Shown piece after piece: positions 9,690 to 17,382 of a stretch of DNA of 36,720 nucleotides; the stretch's first letter is position 1; the number at the start of each line of letters is the position of its first letter. The DNA is from an uncultured Porphyromonas sp. Lineage in GTDB: Bacteria > Bacteroidota > Bacteroidia > Bacteroidales > Porphyromonadaceae. Both the position numbers and the translations under genes were made by a program. The stretch spans positions 1 to 36,720 of the forward strand of contig NZ_CALHVI010000061.1 of the NCBI RefSeq assembly GCF_938039215.1, in the 5' to 3' direction. Below the pieces are notes generated by a model that worked only from the letters and a program-made list of their open reading frames with translations, had not been told where the DNA came from and did no database searches.

Positions 9690-9690
9690 T

Positions 9691-10470
9691 ATGACACAGC
9701 TCATCGATAGCCACACGCACATCTATGCGGAGGAGTTCGACGAGGACTTCTCGGACATGCTTCAGCGAGCAGAAGAGGCAGGTGTCACGCAGATGGTCCT
9801 GCCCTGTGTGGACAGCGAAAGTTGGCCACTCATCCACTCACTAAGCGAAGCTCATCCCCAGCGTCTCTTCCCGACGATCGGGCTCCATCCGACCTATGTC
9901 AAGGAAAACTATGAGGCGCAGCTGTCCTACCTAGAGCAGCACCTTGAGGAGGGAGTCGTAGCCATCGGTGAGATCGGACTGGACTACTATTGGGATACGA
10001 CCTTCAAGGCCGAGCAACTCAAGGCCTTCGAGCGGCAGGTCCGCTGGGCTCATCGTCTGGGGCTCCCTGTGATCCTACATGTACGGGAAGCCTTTAGAGA
10101 TACCTTTGATCTCCTCCGATCGCTACAGCTACCTAGGCTCCGTGGTGTCTTCCACAGCTTCACGGGGAGTAGAGAGGAGCTACAAGAGGCTCTGTCCTTC
10201 GAGCTCTTCTACATCGGGATCAACGGAGTCGTGACCTTCAAGAATAGCTCGCTCAAGGAGTATGTCTCCGACATCCCCCTTGACCGACTCGTCGTGGAGA
10301 CAGATGCTCCCTATCTAGCTCCCGTCCCCAAGCGAGGCCGACGCAACGAACCGGCCTTCCTCCCCTACACAGCGAGCTTCGTCGCCTCTTGCTACCAGAT
10401 CTCCGATGAAGAGCTCTGTGCTCGAACCAGCGAGAATGCCCGCCGTCTCTTTGCCCTACCTACCCGCTAA
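9691..10470 (+). CDS. tatD: TatD-family metal-dependent DNase
   Basis: This 259-residue TIM-barrel hydrolase uses two divalent metals, and family members act as 3'-5' DNases in DNA repair. The start at 9691 gives MTQLIDSHTH, the canonical N-terminus with metal ligands His8 and His10. The open frame extends further upstream inside the previous gene, but that part has no family similarity. Other ligands visible are Glu94 (EIGLDY), His130 (ILHVREA), His155 (FHSFTGS) and Asp205 (VETDAPYL). It starts 1 nt after the prenyl synthase stop and is followed 11 nt later by a nitroreductase. Prenyl synthase next to tatD is a familiar Bacteroidales pairing. Confidence 0.94.
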   Translation: MTQLIDSHTHIYAEEFDEDFSDMLQRAEEAGVTQMVLPCVDSESWPLIHSLSEAHPQRLFPTIGLHPTYVKENYEAQLSYLEQHLEEGVVAIGEIGLDYYWDTTFKAEQLKAFERQVRWAHRLGLPVILHVREAFRDTFDLLRSLQLPRLRGVFHSFTGSREELQEALSFELFYIGINGVVTFKNSSLKEYVSDIPLDRLVVETDAPYLAPVPKRGRRNEPAFLPYTASFVASCYQISDEELCARTSENARRLFALPTR

Positions 10471-10481
10471 TTATCACTACT

Positions 10482-11078
10482 ATGCTATCTATAGATGCTC
10501 TTATCAAGCGAACACGCACCTACCGTCGCTTCGATGAATCCGTCGCCATCGACCGCCTGCAGATCGTTCGCTGGCTCGATGTAGTTCGCCAGACCCCTTC
10601 GGCTCGCAATGCCCAGCCCCTGAAGTACATCATCATCACTGATCCCGAGCTCTGCCACGAGATCACAGCCAAGCAACACTGGGCTTCCATGCTCCCCGAC
10701 TGGGATGGTCCTGCCGAAGGTGAACGCCCTCGAGCTTATCTCCTTCAGCTCCTCGACACGGACATCGCTCCTTCAGCTCGCTTCGACGAAGGTATTCAGC
10801 TCCAAGCTCTGGGGCTACTCGCCACAGAGGCAGGTTATGGTACTTGCATCTTCGGTGGACATGGGAAGGCCGAACTCTCTCGCCGCCTTGGACTCCCCAC
10901 GCACCTCTCGATCAATGCCATCATCGCTGTCGGTAAGCCCAGCGAGGAAGTGCTCCTCGAAGAGGCTCGTAGCCCAGAAGATGTACGCTACTGGCGAGAC
11001 AAGGATGGTCGTCATCATGTACCCAAGCGCACGCTGAGCGAACTCATCATCGAGCCCAACAAGCCCTCTATCTTCTGA
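10482..11078 (+). CDS. Nitroreductase-family flavoprotein
   Basis: This 198-residue protein is of the FMN-dependent nitroreductase fold; the family reduces nitro compounds, quinones or flavins with NAD(P)H. Visible signatures are RTYRRFD near the N-terminus (FMN phosphate-binding arginines), PSARNAQPLKYIII (the conserved S-x-x-N-x-Q/P segment), EAGYGTCIFGG and the C-terminal INAIIAVGKPSEE. It lacks the ferredoxin domain found in larger members. Substrate unknown. Co-directional, 11 nt after tatD. Confidence 0.9.
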   Translation: MLSIDALIKRTRTYRRFDESVAIDRLQIVRWLDVVRQTPSARNAQPLKYIIITDPELCHEITAKQHWASMLPDWDGPAEGERPRAYLLQLLDTDIAPSARFDEGIQLQALGLLATEAGYGTCIFGGHGKAELSRRLGLPTHLSINAIIAVGKPSEEVLLEEARSPEDVRYWRDKDGRHHVPKRTLSELIIEPNKPSIF

Positions 11079-11117
11079 TCCTCCACTCTGCACCTCATAT
11101 TACTTCCCCATACATTC

Positions 11118-12104
11118 ATGAAGAAGATCCCATTCCTCTTCTTTATCCTTACGCTCATGACGCTCCTCTCCTCAGCTAGCTGTGGTGGTGCTACGAGCCA
11201 AGCACAGAGCACGGACAGCGTCAGCGAGGAGAAGCGCACGGCTGCGCCTTTCAATGCCGACTCCGCCCTACTCTACATCAGAGAGCAGGTAGCCTTCGGT
11301 GTCCGCACTCCAGGGAGCGAGGGGCACAAGGCCTGCGCCTCTTGGATCGAATCCAAGCTCCGTAGCTGGGGCTACACGGTGACCCTACAGCGCTTCCCTG
11401 GGAAGGATTACTTTGGCAAGGAAGTGCAGGGAACAAATATCATTGCCACACTGAACCCCGACAGTCAAGAGCGACTTCTGCTGATGGCACATTGGGACAC
11501 CCGTCAGGTAGCTGACCACGATCCCATCGCTAGCCGACAGCAGGAGCCAATTCTGGGAGCTGATGATGGGGCTAGTGGTGTAGCCGTCCTTCTCGAGCTC
11601 GCTCGACAGGAAGCACTCAAGCCCTCGGGCAAGGCTCTGGACTTCGTCTTCTTCGATCTCGAAGATGGAGGGGGAAGTGAAGGTGAAGACTCTTGGTGCC
11701 TCGGCTCGCAGTACTGGGCTAAGCATCCCCACACCTCGGGCTACACAGCTCGCTGGGGGATCCTGCTCGATATGGTCGGCTCACAAGGGGCTCGCTTCTA
11801 CTGGGAAGGACTATCTAAGGACTATGCTCGCCCGCTCCTTGCCACGCTCTGGCAGACTGCAGCACAGCTCGGCTGGGGTAGCTACTTCGTCCAAGCAGAT
11901 GGCTCGCAGATGACTGACGACCACGTCGCCGTAGTACGTGAGCTTGGCATCCCTTCGGTCGACATCATCAACTTCGACCCCACTCGACCCACGGGCTTTG
12001 GTGCCCACTGGCATACCACGGCGGATGACATGAACATCATCTCCAGAGAGACGCTTCGTGCTGTCGGAGAGACCGTCGCCACGACAATCCGTGAGGAGCT
12101 CTAA
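11118..12104 (+). CDS. Glutaminyl-peptide cyclotransferase lipoprotein (M28 fold)
   Basis: This 328-residue zinc enzyme converts N-terminal glutamine of proteins to pyroglutamate. It has a lipoprotein signal (LLSSASC, Cys22) and so is anchored facing the periplasm. From memory of the family it closely resembles the characterised P. gingivalis glutaminyl cyclase. Shared segments include ADSA near residue 48, LLMAHWDTR (122-129), GADDGASGV (147-155), the DLED loop with SWCLGSQYW (192-200), GILLDMVG, QTAAQLGWG, DDHV and GAHWHT (295-300). Probable zinc ligands are an Asp in 149-150, Glu182 and one of His297/His299. An M28 aminopeptidase is the alternative, but WCLGSQYW favours cyclase. It is expected to act on exported proteins whose N-terminal Gln is exposed after signal cleavage. 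Confidence 0.88.
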   Translation: MKKIPFLFFILTLMTLLSSASCGGATSQAQSTDSVSEEKRTAAPFNADSALLYIREQVAFGVRTPGSEGHKACASWIESKLRSWGYTVTLQRFPGKDYFGKEVQGTNIIATLNPDSQERLLLMAHWDTRQVADHDPIASRQQEPILGADDGASGVAVLLELARQEALKPSGKALDFVFFDLEDGGGSEGEDSWCLGSQYWAKHPHTSGYTARWGILLDMVGSQGARFYWEGLSKDYARPLLATLWQTAAQLGWGSYFVQADGSQMTDDHVAVVRELGIPSVDIINFDPTRPTGFGAHWHTTADDMNIISRETLRAVGETVATTIREEL

Positions 12105-12150
12105 TCCGTGAGGATTCCTAACATGAGGATCTCTAATGTGAGGATCCCTA
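12086..12150 (+). repeat. Short tandem repeat across the end of the glutaminyl cyclase gene
   Basis: Four consecutive 15-17 bp copies, starting near 12086, 12101, 12118 and 12133, share TAAYnnGTGAGGATYC-like sequence (AATCCGTGAGGAGCT, CTAATCCGTGAGGATTC, CTAACATGAGGATCT, CTAATGTGAGGATCC). The first lies in the last codons. The series looks like tandem duplication of the gene's 3' tip. Confidence 0.75.
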
Positions 12151-12168
12151 ATTCGCTATCAACCCTTC

Positions 12169-12591
12169 ATGCCTACAATCAACGAAATACAAGACGAGAT
12201 CATCGAGGAGTTCTCCGCCCTCGATGATTGGATGGATCGCTATGCACTGATCATCGATCTCGGGAATACCCTTGAGCCTCTTCCAGAGAGCGACAAGACC
12301 CCAACCAATATCATCGAAGGTTGCCAGAGCCGCGTCTGGATCACAGCCTCCTTCGATGGGGAGCGTATCCACTTCCGTGGCGAGAGTGACGCACTCATCG
12401 TCAAGGGTATCGTCAGCCTCCTACTCCGTGTCCTCGATGGACAGACACCTCAGGACATCCTCGCCTCCGACCTCTACTTCATCGAGCGTATAGGCCTGGC
12501 CGAACATCTCTCCCCTACTCGCTCGAATGGGCTGGTGTCGATGCTCCGTCAGATGCGCCTCTTTGCCGCCGCCTTCGCTAGTCAAAGCTAA
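12169..12591 (+). CDS. sufE: SufE-like Fe-S cluster assembly sulfur acceptor
   Basis: This 140-residue cytosolic protein accepts persulfide sulfur from the cysteine desulfurase SufS and passes it to the SUF scaffold. The active cysteine is Cys52 in EGCQSRVW, exactly the family motif. DWMDRYALIIDLG near the N-terminus and VKGIVSLLLRVLDGQTP are also diagnostic. Length is normal. It lies alone from other suf genes, between glutaminyl cyclase and a GH92 mannosidase. Confidence 0.94.
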   Translation: MPTINEIQDEIIEEFSALDDWMDRYALIIDLGNTLEPLPESDKTPTNIIEGCQSRVWITASFDGERIHFRGESDALIVKGIVSLLLRVLDGQTPQDILASDLYFIERIGLAEHLSPTRSNGLVSMLRQMRLFAAAFASQS

Positions 12592-12608
12592 GTCTTATCA
12601 ATCCCCTT

Positions 12609-14909
12609 ATGCATATCTCTCATCAGTTACTGAGGTCAGCGGTAGTGACCTCAGCAGCCCTTGTTGTGGCTACTGCGCTCTTCTCCTCTTGCTCCTCTAA
12701 GACCGCTGGAGGAGGAAGTGATGATCAGCTTCTCAGCTTCGTCGATCCCTTCATCGGCACGGGTGAGCATGGGCACACCTTCCCTGGTGCGACCCGCCCC
12801 AATGCCCTCGTACAATTCAGCCCCGACACCCACCTCATCGGGTGGGATGCGAGCAGTGGCTACCATGACTCCGACAGCGTGATCCATGCCTTCAGCCTCA
12901 CCCATCTCTCGGGGACGGGTATTGGCGACCTTGGGGATGTCGCTCTGCTTCCCTTCTCGGGTGCAGACAGCCTCAGACCCGTAGCCACCTTCGACAAGGC
13001 TACGGAAGTGGCTTCCCCTGGCTACTATGCTGTCCAGCTGCAGAACTTCGGCATCAAGGCTGAGCTCACCAGTACCGACCGTGTGGGGCTACTCCGTGCC
13101 AGCTATGCTGATAGCACCGACCGCAAGCTCCTCCTTGACCTAGGGCACATCCTCCAGCCCAACTGGGGGCATAAGGTGATGGGCAATGACCTTCGCCTCG
13201 TCAATGATTCTACGATCCAAGGGACGTACTACACGAAGGGTTGGGCCGAGCACCATCAGCTCAGCTACACGATTCGTCTTGCCTCGCCCGTGGATAGCAT
13301 CGCCCTCTATCGAGATGGTGAACGCCAGCTCATCCAGTCGGGCTATTCTGTGACGAAGGACACGGCAGACCTCAAGCTCCACCTCTACCTCCCCGCAGGC
13401 AGCGAGCCCTATCAGGTGAAGATCGGTGTCTCTGCCGTCTCTCCCGAAGGAGCTGAGAAGAACCTCACGACCGAACTTCCTCACTGGGACTTCGATGCCG
13501 TGCATCAGGAGAGCCGACGCATCTGGTCAGAAGTCCTCTCCCGCATCACCATCGAGACGAAGGACACGACCGTCCTCAAGAACTTCTACACCGCCCTCTA
13601 CCATGCCCACATCGCCCCCTACAACTATCAGGATGTCGATGGCTCCTTCCGTGGTATGGATAAGCAGATCCACAAGGGCGATGCGAAGGATGGTCACTAC
13701 ACCGTCTTCTCCATCTGGGATACCTACCGAGCCCTTCATCCCTTGCTCACGATCATTGATCCTGACCAAGCACTGCGCTACGGTAAGAGCCTTGTGCAGG
13801 ACTATCAAGAGGGGACGATCCTACCTCGCTGGCCCCTCGCTGCGAACTACACGGGCTGCATGCCAGGCTACCATTCGGTGAGCATCCTCGCTGACCTCGT
13901 AGCCAAGGGGCTTGCTACAAAGGAAGATCTCCGTCTCTGGACAGAAGCCGCCGTACGTAGCTCCGTCTACCGAGAAGATCTAGCGAAGAAGTTCGCTGGT
14001 ACCCGTGAGCTGGATCTCATCACCCGTCATCCATACTACAAGGAGCTGCTGGGCTTCGTCCCTGCCGACTCCGTCCCCGAGAGCGTCAGCTGGGGGGTAG
14101 AGATGGCTTATGATGACTGGTGCATCGCCCGTCTGGCAGAAGCTGCTGGTCTTGACTCCATCCGCCAAGTCTACGACAAGAAGGCACTCTACTACCAGCG
14201 CTACTGGGATCATGAGACCAAGCTCATGCGTCCCGTGATGGCCGATGGCAAGTTCCGCACGCCCTTCAATCCACGCTTCTCTGCCCACGAGAAGAGTGAT
14301 TACACCGAGGGTAATGCTTATCAGTGGAGCTTCTATGCGCCTCATGACATGGAGGGCTTCCTCAAGCTCATGGGCGGTAAGGCTGTACTTGAGCAGAACC
14401 TCGACACGCTCTTTACCACTTCCTCCCGCATTGACGGAGCAGAGCAGTCAGGCGATATCACAGGGCTCATCGGGCAGTATGCCCACGGCAATGAGCCCAG
14501 CCACCACATCGCTTACCTCTACAACTACACCTCTGCGCCTCACAAAAGACAAGCCATCCTCGACACTGTCCTTCGCCACTTCTACAAGCCCACACCCGAC
14601 GGTATCATCGGCAACGAAGACTGCGGTCAGATGTCAGCTTGGTATGTCCTGAGCGCCCTTGGCTTCTATCAAGTTTGCCCAGGGAAGGCTGAGTACACCA
14701 TCGGCCGTCCGCTCGTAGACATGGCAAAGATCCAGCTCCCCAAGGGCATCTTCACTATCGAGGTGCGTAACAATAGTAAGGAGAATAAGTACGTGCAGCA
14801 GGCCTCCATCAACGGACGTGACATCACGGAAAGCCTCACCTTCACACACAAGGATATCCATCCCAATAGCAAGCTCACCATCGTCATGGGCCCCAAGCCT
14901 CGACGCTAA
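12609..14909 (+). CDS. GH92 family alpha-mannosidase lipoprotein
   Basis: This 766-residue exo-acting, calcium-dependent alpha-mannosidase trims mannose from N-glycan-type structures. The lipobox FSSC (Cys28) predicts an outer-membrane or periplasmic lipoprotein. The N-terminal GH92 domain starts DPFIGTGEHGHTFPGATRPN. The catalytic (alpha/alpha)6 domain shows WDTYRALHPL, YTEGNAYQWSF, HGNEPSHHIAYLYNY (Glu629, likely acid) and GNEDCGQMSAWYVLSALGFY (Asp671, likely base). The C-terminal beta-strand ends INGRDITESLTF. Length is normal. It is the last gene of the six-gene run and is followed by a terminator. Residues 541-766 are duplicated at 16349-17029. Confidence 0.95.
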   Translation: MHISHQLLRSAVVTSAALVVATALFSSCSSKTAGGGSDDQLLSFVDPFIGTGEHGHTFPGATRPNALVQFSPDTHLIGWDASSGYHDSDSVIHAFSLTHLSGTGIGDLGDVALLPFSGADSLRPVATFDKATEVASPGYYAVQLQNFGIKAELTSTDRVGLLRASYADSTDRKLLLDLGHILQPNWGHKVMGNDLRLVNDSTIQGTYYTKGWAEHHQLSYTIRLASPVDSIALYRDGERQLIQSGYSVTKDTADLKLHLYLPAGSEPYQVKIGVSAVSPEGAEKNLTTELPHWDFDAVHQESRRIWSEVLSRITIETKDTTVLKNFYTALYHAHIAPYNYQDVDGSFRGMDKQIHKGDAKDGHYTVFSIWDTYRALHPLLTIIDPDQALRYGKSLVQDYQEGTILPRWPLAANYTGCMPGYHSVSILADLVAKGLATKEDLRLWTEAAVRSSVYREDLAKKFAGTRELDLITRHPYYKELLGFVPADSVPESVSWGVEMAYDDWCIARLAEAAGLDSIRQVYDKKALYYQRYWDHETKLMRPVMADGKFRTPFNPRFSAHEKSDYTEGNAYQWSFYAPHDMEGFLKLMGGKAVLEQNLDTLFTTSSRIDGAEQSGDITGLIGQYAHGNEPSHHIAYLYNYTSAPHKRQAILDTVLRHFYKPTPDGIIGNEDCGQMSAWYVLSALGFYQVCPGKAEYTIGRPLVDMAKIQLPKGIFTIEVRNNSKENKYVQQASINGRDITESLTFTHKDIHPNSKLTIVMGPKPRR

Positions 14910-14932
14910 GGAGCACCAGCTCTCCTAAGCAT

Positions 14933-14995
14933 GTAGCGCCAGCTTCCTCGACAGCAATCCCTTTGCTCTACGTAGAAGCTGGCGCTACGCTTTTA
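14933..14995 (+). terminator. Rho-independent terminator after the GH92 gene
   Basis: A 13-bp perfect stem GTAGCGCCAGCTT (14933-14945) with 14976-14988, a large loop, and tail GCTTTTATCC. It shows that the next gene's true start lies downstream (15008). Confidence 0.85.
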
Positions 14996-15007
14996 TCCCC
15001 CTCGTCT

Positions 15008-15589
15008 ATGCGTATACGCCATTTCCTATACGCCCTCATCGGGCTCATCCTCTGCTCACTTCCCTTACAAGGGCAGAGCCGTCAAAACATCAGCCTGAAG
15101 TTCATGGGCCTCAGCTTCCACCCTCTGAGTGGGAGACCCAATGCCAAACTGATGCCAAACCGCCTGGACCCCGAGGCTTACTTCGTAGTTGATCTGGGTG
15201 CCCTACTCTCCTACGAGTACTTCATCATCCCCGAGATCCTCTCCGTCAAGGGCATTCAAGGGCTTTATGCTGACTGCACCGCCCAGCTTGCTGGTGTGAC
15301 GAGTATCGGCCTACGTGCTCGTATCTTCCACATCGGGCGGCATCGCCTCTACGGCGGTATCGGGCCGACATGGATCTACCGACGCAACTGGTACCGCCTG
15401 CCAGGGTACGTCGACACGAAGTACTTCGAGGGTAGCCCCACGGACAAGTGGCAGCGTAAGTTCCTCTGGTACGGAGGCGAGCTGGAGTATAAGTTCGCTC
15501 TCAGCCCCAAGCTCGACATAGCGACGACCTTCGTCCCAGGCTACCCCGACCTCATGGCCTTCGCAGTCGGTCTCAGCTACAATCTTTAG
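15008..15589 (+). CDS. Small outer-membrane beta-barrel-like protein, function unknown
   Basis: This 193-residue protein is not assigned to a named family. The start at 15008 gives a signal peptide (MRIRHFLYALIGLILCSLPLQG-Q). The upstream in-frame ATG at 14963 lies inside the preceding terminator and is rejected. The mature part has alternating hydrophobic strands and aromatic girdle residues (GGIGPTWIYRRNWY, FLWYGGELEYKF) and ends AVGLSYNL, as in small outer-membrane barrels. It stands alone between two terminators. No promoter match was seen between the terminator and the ATG, so it may rely on read-through. Confidence 0.75.
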   Translation: MRIRHFLYALIGLILCSLPLQGQSRQNISLKFMGLSFHPLSGRPNAKLMPNRLDPEAYFVVDLGALLSYEYFIIPEILSVKGIQGLYADCTAQLAGVTSIGLRARIFHIGRHRLYGGIGPTWIYRRNWYRLPGYVDTKYFEGSPTDKWQRKFLWYGGELEYKFALSPKLDIATTFVPGYPDLMAFAVGLSYNL

Positions 15590-15610
15590 CCCGCGCAAGC
15601 ACACCTCATC

Positions 15611-15665
15611 AAAGAGCTCCGCCCCGATCGTCCTCTCTATGTGGACGGTCGGGACGGGGCTCTTT
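15611..15665. terminator. Bidirectional terminator between convergent genes
   Basis: AAAGAGC (15611-15617) pairs with GCTCTTT (15659-15665) around a long GC-rich stem with a few wobble or mismatched pairs. A-run on one side and T-run on the other, so it can serve the plus gene ending at 15589 and the minus-strand hydrolase remnant ending at 15689. Confidence 0.82.
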
Positions 15666-15688
15666 CTATCAGGGAAGGTTTGCCGTAG

Positions 15689-16348
15689 CTACCGCTTCAT
15701 GAAGGTCTGGAGGTAGCGCTTGACCTGCTGAAGGGCCTCTCCAGAGAAGCCATGTTCGCCACCAGGGATCACGTGGTACTCGGCATTGTTGTAGATGGTG
15801 GCTGCACGATCTGAGACGGACTGCTCTACGATGCGATCCCTATCCCCATGAAGGATCAGCACGGGGCCTCGGAAGCGACCGATGACGGCATAGGGATCGA
15901 TGTTCCACACATCTTTGTAGTACTTCTCCCCGAGACGCATTCCCCAGAGGGTGTTTACCAGAGGGATTTTCGAATACTCTCCCCACTGCTTACGCACCAT
16001 CTCAGGGATACTGAAGGCAGGATAAATCAAGATAAGCGAGGCGATATCATCAGGACGCGATGCCGCAGTGAGGGCGGAGACGAGCCCGCCTTGGCTCAAG
16101 CCCAAGAGGGTGATATATCGGGGATCAATGTCGGAGCGACGCTTGAGCTGATCGATGACCACATTGAGGTCTGCCTGCTCCGTGAGGACAGACATATTTG
16201 TCGTCTCACCAGCACTAAGGCTCTCACGTCCACCACCATTGAAGTCGAAGGTATAGCAGAGGAGCCCATACGCGTCAGGAGCTCGGCATAGCCCTCACCA
16301 TCACGGTGCGTCACGCCGAAGCCATGGCTGAGGATGACCAGCGGTAGG
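15689..16348 (-). pseudogene. Alpha/beta hydrolase remnant: N-terminus missing and one frameshift
   Basis: The C-terminal two-thirds of a serine alpha/beta hydrolase is clear: oxyanion region LPLVILSHGFG, nucleophile elbow LLGLSQGG, acid LHGDRD and base GGEHGF, ending near 15689. Reading downward from 16348, the frame holding RLPLVILSHGFG...ELLTRMG must shift by one base near 16265-16267 (a GGG run on the coding strand) to continue as LLCYTFDFNGGGRESL...MSVLTEQ. One extra G there restores a single frame. The first part of the gene, including its start, is absent. At 16348/16349 the sequence switches to GH92 coding sequence on the opposite strand. An ATG at 16195 opens an intact 168-residue C-terminal frame, but it lacks the oxyanion segment, so I regard the gene as broken. 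Confidence 0.88.
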
Positions 16349-17029
16349 CGCCCCGTGATGGCTGATGGGAAGTTCCGCACGCCCTTCAATCCTCGCTTCT
16401 CTGCTCATGAGAAGAGTGACTACACGGAGGGCAACGCTTACCAGTGGAGCTTCTATGCTCCGCATGACATGGAGGGCTTCCTCAAGCTCATGGGTGGTAA
16501 GGCTGTACTTGAGCAGAACCTTGACACGCTCTTCACCACGTCCTCCCGCATTGACGGGGCAGAGCAGTCAGGCGATATCACAGGGCTCATCGGGCAGTAT
16601 GCCCACGGCAATGAGCCCAGCCACCACATCGCTTACCTCTACAACTACACCTCTGCGCCTCACAAAAGACAAGCCATCCTCGACACTGTCCTTCGCCACT
16701 TCTACAAGCCCACACCCGACGGTATCATCGGCAACGAAGACTGCGGTCAGATGTCAGCTTGGTATGTCCTGAGCGCCCTTGGCTTCTATCAGGTCTGCCC
16801 AGGGAAGGCTGAGTACACCATCGGTCGTCCGCTCGTAGACAAGGCGACCCTCCGTCTGAAGGATGGCTCCTTCACCATCCTCGTCAAGGGCAATTCTCCA
16901 GCTAACAAGTACGTACAATCAGCCAAGATCAATGGCCGAGATATCACCTCCACGCTGACCTTCATGCACGCAGACCTACGTGCTGGTGGTACCCTTGAGA
17001 TCGTGATGTCCGACAAGCCCCGCAAGTAA
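16334..17029 (+). pseudogene. Truncated second GH92 mannosidase copy (C-terminal 226 residues)
   Basis: From 16349 the frame matches residues 541-766 of the upstream GH92 enzyme at a constant offset of 2120 bp, through YTEGNAYQW, HGNEPSHH and GNEDCGQMSAW. The last 60-odd residues diverge (LVDKATLRLKDGSF versus LVDMAKIQLPKGIF). The signal peptide and N-terminal two-thirds are missing. The ATG at 16334 lies in antisense hydrolase sequence, so the 231-residue frame is chimeric (first five residues foreign). No promoter is seen. It is probably not a working enzyme, although the frame is intact. A terminator follows. Confidence 0.9.
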
Positions 17030-17056
17030 GGGCTCACCCGTCCCTCCTCTACAACA

Positions 17057-17116
17057 CGAGCGCTAGCTCCTCCAAGCACGGACTCGATCCGTCGGAGAGC
17101 TAGCGCTCGTTCGTTT
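17057..17116 (+). terminator. Terminator after the truncated GH92 copy
   Basis: A 13-bp perfect stem CGAGCGCTAGCTC (17057-17069) pairs with GAGCTAGCGCTCG (17097-17109), followed by TTCGTTT. It has the same layout as the terminator of the full GH92 gene but a different sequence. Confidence 0.85.
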
Positions 17117-17260
17117 ACCTCCCCCCCCCCACAGCCAAGTTCCCTGCCCCTTCTTCAAGCTTCCTATCAAAATAGTCCCTCCAACCTGTAGCGGCTAAAG
17201 GAGGAGCTAGGGAGGTCGTTTCTTCGGGGTCAAGAGCAAGCTGTGGGGAGGGGAAGAAAG
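17117..17260. other. Gene-free stretch with a C10 run
   Basis: A run of ten C (17121-17130) directly follows the terminator. Beyond it nothing is recognisable before palindrome array 3. Confidence 0.5.
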
Positions 17261-17382
17261 TGACCTACTGTGGGTCGCCGAAACGACCCACGGTAGATCG
17301 GTCAGGCGACCCACAGTAGGTCGCATCGACGACCCACAGTAGGTTTTATTTGCGACCTACCGTAGGGTTGTTTTGGGGGATG
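17261..17382 (-). repeat. Palindrome array 3 (five units, inverted orientation)
   Basis: Units lie at 17261-17277, 17284-17300, 17307-17323, 17330-17346 and 17353-17370. Read on the minus strand the array starts CCCCCAAAACAA, then a unit, the A-rich spacer CAAATAA, and a unit beginning AACC. That is the same polarity as arrays 1, 2 and 4 on the plus strand, so this copy is inverted. It has one more unit than the others. It lies between the truncated GH92 copy and the aldolase gene. Confidence 0.9.

Noticed and set aside
14963..15007. Earlier start for the small outer-membrane protein
   Set aside because: The ATG lies inside the GH92 terminator hairpin and would bury the signal peptide behind 15 residues.
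17121..17130. C10 run as a phase-variation switch
   Set aside because: It lies after a terminator, outside any gene and away from a promoter -7/-33 spacer, so slippage would have no obvious effect.
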